From: Amborella trichopoda
Lineage: Eukaryota; Streptophyta; Magnoliopsida; Amborellales; Amborellaceae
Reading direction: 5' to 3'
NCBI RefSeq assembly: GCF_000471905.2
Contig: NW_006495933.1
Location: forward strand, 859,701 to 923,700
DNA length: 64,000 nucleotides
The notes below the pieces were generated by a model. That model ran no database searches. It saw only the letters and a list, made by a program, of their open reading frames with translations, and was not told where the DNA came from. The position numbers and the translations under genes were made by a program. Below, piece after piece: positions 62,091 to 64,000 of this stretch; the stretch's first letter is position 1, and each line of letters opens with the position of its first letter.

Positions 62091-62762
62091 GAGAGCCAAG
62101 CTGACCTCCGCTACGTCTGTCATTCATTTTTCTTCTCCCTCTCCTCATGAAAATCTCTATTCTCTGCCTCTGAGGAGTTGGGTGAAATCTAAACCAACCG
62201 TTATCCCAATTTTCTCTAAAGAACTAGTTGAAAGGCATACTAACCTTCAAACCCTTCCTCCTTTACTCGGTCATTCCCTCTATCTCACCCCTTTCTTTGT
62301 TATCTTACTATAGGATCTTACTAAAAGTCCCTTGTTAAGGAGATGCTGTAAGGTCATCTAATTGACATGGACCCTCCTATACTGTTCCTTTTATTTCTCT
62401 TTGAGTATACATGCACGTGTGTGTTCACCCTGTCACATGGTGGGGTCATTAGATCCACTTCTCTGTACTCTAATGTGTGTGTGTGTTTTGCAGTTAAGAA
62501 GAAAAAGATAGTTTAAGGGAGATGATTCAAAACCGGCCACAAGCCAGGGGGGCATTCTTCATGATCTAAGGGCGCCCATGCGAGTCAACTCTAGTCCCGC
62601 CTTACGACCCTAATTCCTCTCTCATCAATTGGTATTCTTGCCATTGTCTTCTTCACACGGTTCTCGAGAGAGTGATCTCAGGTCCTAGATCCATCTCTAA
62701 ACCCGGAACCACACCGCTAGGCTGATCTAACCCGGAGGCTAGATCGAGGCACTTAACCAACT

Positions 62763-62781
62763 TGGCGACTCCATTGGGGAC
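62763..62781 (+). other. tRNA-Arg primer-binding site
   Basis: TGGCGACTCCATTGGGGAC follows the LTR end after ACT. It differs from the ideal plant tRNA-Arg(ACG) complement at three positions and from the site at 11022 at two. CGTTACCCCATCGTTGGATC continues as in the other copy. Confidence 0.8.
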
Positions 62782-62923
62782 ACGTTACCCCATCGTTGGA
62801 TCATTTTGTTTGGCCTTGCTTTTCTTCTGTTTGCCTTCTTATTAATGCACGCATGTCTTCTGGGTTGTTTAACCTGTTCATCTAAGTTGGGGATTTTATG
62901 ATCCCCACACTCGTGAATGTTTC

Positions 62924-63442
62924 TTGAGAACAAGTTCCTCAAACCTCGTTCCCCATCTTCCTCTTGAGCTAGGACACGGTGTCACGCTTCCAGGTTCTTA
63001 CCTAGATTGTTCTGAGAAGGGACCCTCCACCAAAGCACCTTACATGGGTGGCAAGATAGCCACCCCACACCGCATGCACCCTACTACCGGAAAGTCACTT
63101 GCTGGTGTCACTGGTTGGGGCAGCCGAAAGGCAGTACCTTCCCTTCCTGTGCATAGCATCCCAATTGTCAATGCTCCCGTGGGTCGCCGAAAGGCCACCC
63201 CCCATGTTCTACCACATCAGGCCCTTGTGACAAGAGGCTCAACGGACAAGGGGGTCCCAAATGCCACCACCTCCCACACGCACACTAAGCCTCGTGGTCT
63301 AGCCTCTCGAGCCACACTTCGGGGCAACCCTCAAGCTGGCTTGAACAACTGTCCAAGTTCGAGTATTCTCGGACTAGGCCCTGTATATCTGATGCATACA
63401 TATCACACTACTCATGGTAGTCCTCTGATTACACTTAGCTGA
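62924..63442 (+). CDS. Conserved leader ORF of family A (172 codons), function unknown
   Basis: The ORF starts about 145 bp after the PBS. It is homologous to 11166-11663, with shared GPSTKAP, MHPTTGKSLAG, GSRKAVPSLPVH, ATTSHTHTKPRG, SSILGLGPVYL. Compared with that copy it lacks about thirteen codons after YLDC and one codon in TRGSTDK-GVP, both multiples of three, and stays open. The product would be basic, Pro/Thr/Ser-rich and without predicted membrane segments or known domains. It ends HGSPLITLS. The first ATG of the frame is at the given start; the alignment with the other copy begins about ten residues in. It could be the family's equivalent of the extra ORF upstream of gag in Ogre/Tat elements. 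Confidence 0.4.
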   Translation: MRTSSSNLVPHLPLELGHGVTLPGSYLDCSEKGPSTKAPYMGGKIATPHRMHPTTGKSLAGVTGWGSRKAVPSLPVHSIPIVNAPVGRRKATPHVLPHQALVTRGSTDKGVPNATTSHTHTKPRGLASRATLRGNPQAGLNNCPSSSILGLGPVYLMHTYHTTHGSPLITLS

Positions 63443-63776
63443 GTACAAGAGAACGACACCCTAGTCATCCCTCTCAACACATGCCTACTCACTCTATGAG
63501 GGGTGGCCATAAGGCTAATCCCTAACAAACACACACTCGTGGTACTCAGCCTCCTAACGCTGAACACATTGCTCGAGCTCAGGTTGACCCTCAGGTTGCC
63601 CGAAACCCTTCTTCAAAAGACGCACACGTGCCACCACCAGCAACTGCATCGAGCTACCAACCAAGAGGTCATAGCAGCTGTCTCCTCCCCCACTTATCCC
63701 TTCTCCACCGGTCAAGCCACTCAGGACTTGGTACTCGAAGGCCTTTCCAAAGAGTACCCTCCTACAGTACCCTCTT
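63443..63776 (+). other. Rest of family A leader up to the inverted LTR
   Basis: A frame at 63503-63805 includes QDLVLEGLSKEYPPTVPS, which matches ALVLKGLP*EYH at about 1735-1765 in the first leader. It is therefore leader sequence shared between copies. At 63777 it runs into an LTR end in inverted orientation. Confidence 0.5.
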
Positions 63777-64000
63777 TGGTTAGGTGCCTCGATCTCGCTC
63801 TTTGAATCCCTGGGGGATCAGGTGGCTTGCGTCTCGAGTTTCAGAGAAGACCCAAGACATTAGTGAGATCATTCTCTCGAGAACCTCGTTAAAAAATTGG
63901 GGCAGGTGTTACCAACCGGTGAGAGAGGAATTTTAAAAGGTGCGTCGGGACTTACTTGGGCTGACTCATGTGGGTGCCCTCTTAGATCACGCAGAAAGCC
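63777..64000 (-). repeat. Family A LTR end, minus strand (rest outside window)
   Basis: TGGTTAGGTGCCTCGATCTC is the reverse complement of the LTR end found at 11018 and 62759. The following sequence matches 48625-48850, including TCTCTCGAGAACC, CCAACCGGTGAGAGAGGAATT and GTGCCCTCTTAGATCACG (quoted in pieces). It cuts the leader of the plus-strand copy. With the LTR at 59076-62759 it forms an inverted pair around a 1 kb internal piece. Confidence 0.8.

Larger units (their letters stand above)
60892..62493 (+). other. Candidate U5 intron in the LTR (1602 bp)
   Basis: ATAAG|GTAAAC is identical to the donor-like site at 8828 and TTTTGCAG (AG at 62492-62493) to the acceptor-like site at 10726; a (TG)n run precedes the acceptor. 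The interval is 297 bp shorter than in the copy at 8828, mainly through a shorter pyrimidine tract and fewer minisatellite units, while both site contexts are kept. Confidence 0.5.
59076..62759 (+). repeat. Family A LTR, plus strand, 3684 bp (5' LTR)
   Basis: It starts TATTTGAGGGC (TG changed to TA) directly after an RT codon of the invaded element and ends AACCA, 3 nt before a tRNA-Arg PBS. TATA box TTTATAAA at 60757, AATAAA at 60804, donor at 60892, pyrimidine tract 60893-61145, minisatellites 61150-62090, acceptor at 62493. The partner 3' LTR is not in the window. Because the 5' junction falls inside RT, this LTR start is the best anchored of the family. Confidence 0.85.

Noticed and set aside
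59076-64000. Autointegration product with inverted LTRs
   Set aside because: Possible in principle, but nested insertion of a second copy explains it with fewer assumptions, and the second element continues outside the window.

Overview
This window looks like heterochromatin-like intergenic DNA from a large seed-plant genome. It is almost entirely LTR retrotransposons nested in one another, and I find no intact host gene, rRNA or tRNA gene. The plant call rests on Ty3/Gypsy polyproteins of the Tat (Ogre-like) type, which carry a second archaeal-type RNase H, on primer-binding sites matching plant tRNA-Arg and tRNA-Lys, and on antisense plant-mobile-domain (PMD) ORFs. I cannot name the species. 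Every coding region is interrupted by stops, frameshifts, deletions or later insertions.

Two families make up most of the window. Family A is a giant Tat-like family with LTRs of about 3.0-3.7 kb. Pieced together from its copies, its layout is: LTR; tRNA-Arg PBS; leader with a small ORF; gag with two zinc motifs; protease; RT; RNase H; second RNase H; integrase; a long 3' region with minisatellites and an antisense PMD ORF; LTR. Family B is a non-autonomous, gag-only family with LTRs of about 1.35 kb and a tRNA-Lys PBS. Layout: 1-937 3' end of a B LTR; 945-2528 leader and gag start of an A copy; 2530-7404 divergent Tat element (LTR, leader, gag); 7405-11656 5' LTR and leader of an A copy; 11657-22623 complete B element, 5' LTR clipped; 22624-31960 minus-strand A copy (3' region, pol, gag); 31960-46173 plus-strand A copy (gag, protease, antisense PMD ORF, 3' region, 3' LTR); 46174-48624 gene-like spacer with TATA box, intron and coiled-coil ORF; 48625-59075 minus-strand A copy (3' LTR, 3' region, pol); 59076-63776 plus-strand A copy (5' LTR, leader) inserted into that copy's RT; 63777-64000 start of another inverted A LTR.

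The most notable pattern is in the family A LTR. Three copies share a TATA box, an AATAAA-type signal just downstream, a splice-donor-like AAG|GT, then a 250-370 bp almost pure pyrimidine tract, two minisatellite arrays, and a (TG)n-TTTTGCAG acceptor-like site near the LTR end. This would be a 1.6-1.9 kb intron lying in U5, so it would be present only at the 5' end of the genomic RNA. A second pattern is an antisense promoter-like motif (TATAAAA followed by GGGG) in the 3' region of three copies and in the gene-like spacer. A third is a leader ORF that stays open in two copies with only multiple-of-three indels. All three are sequence-based inferences that need transcript data.
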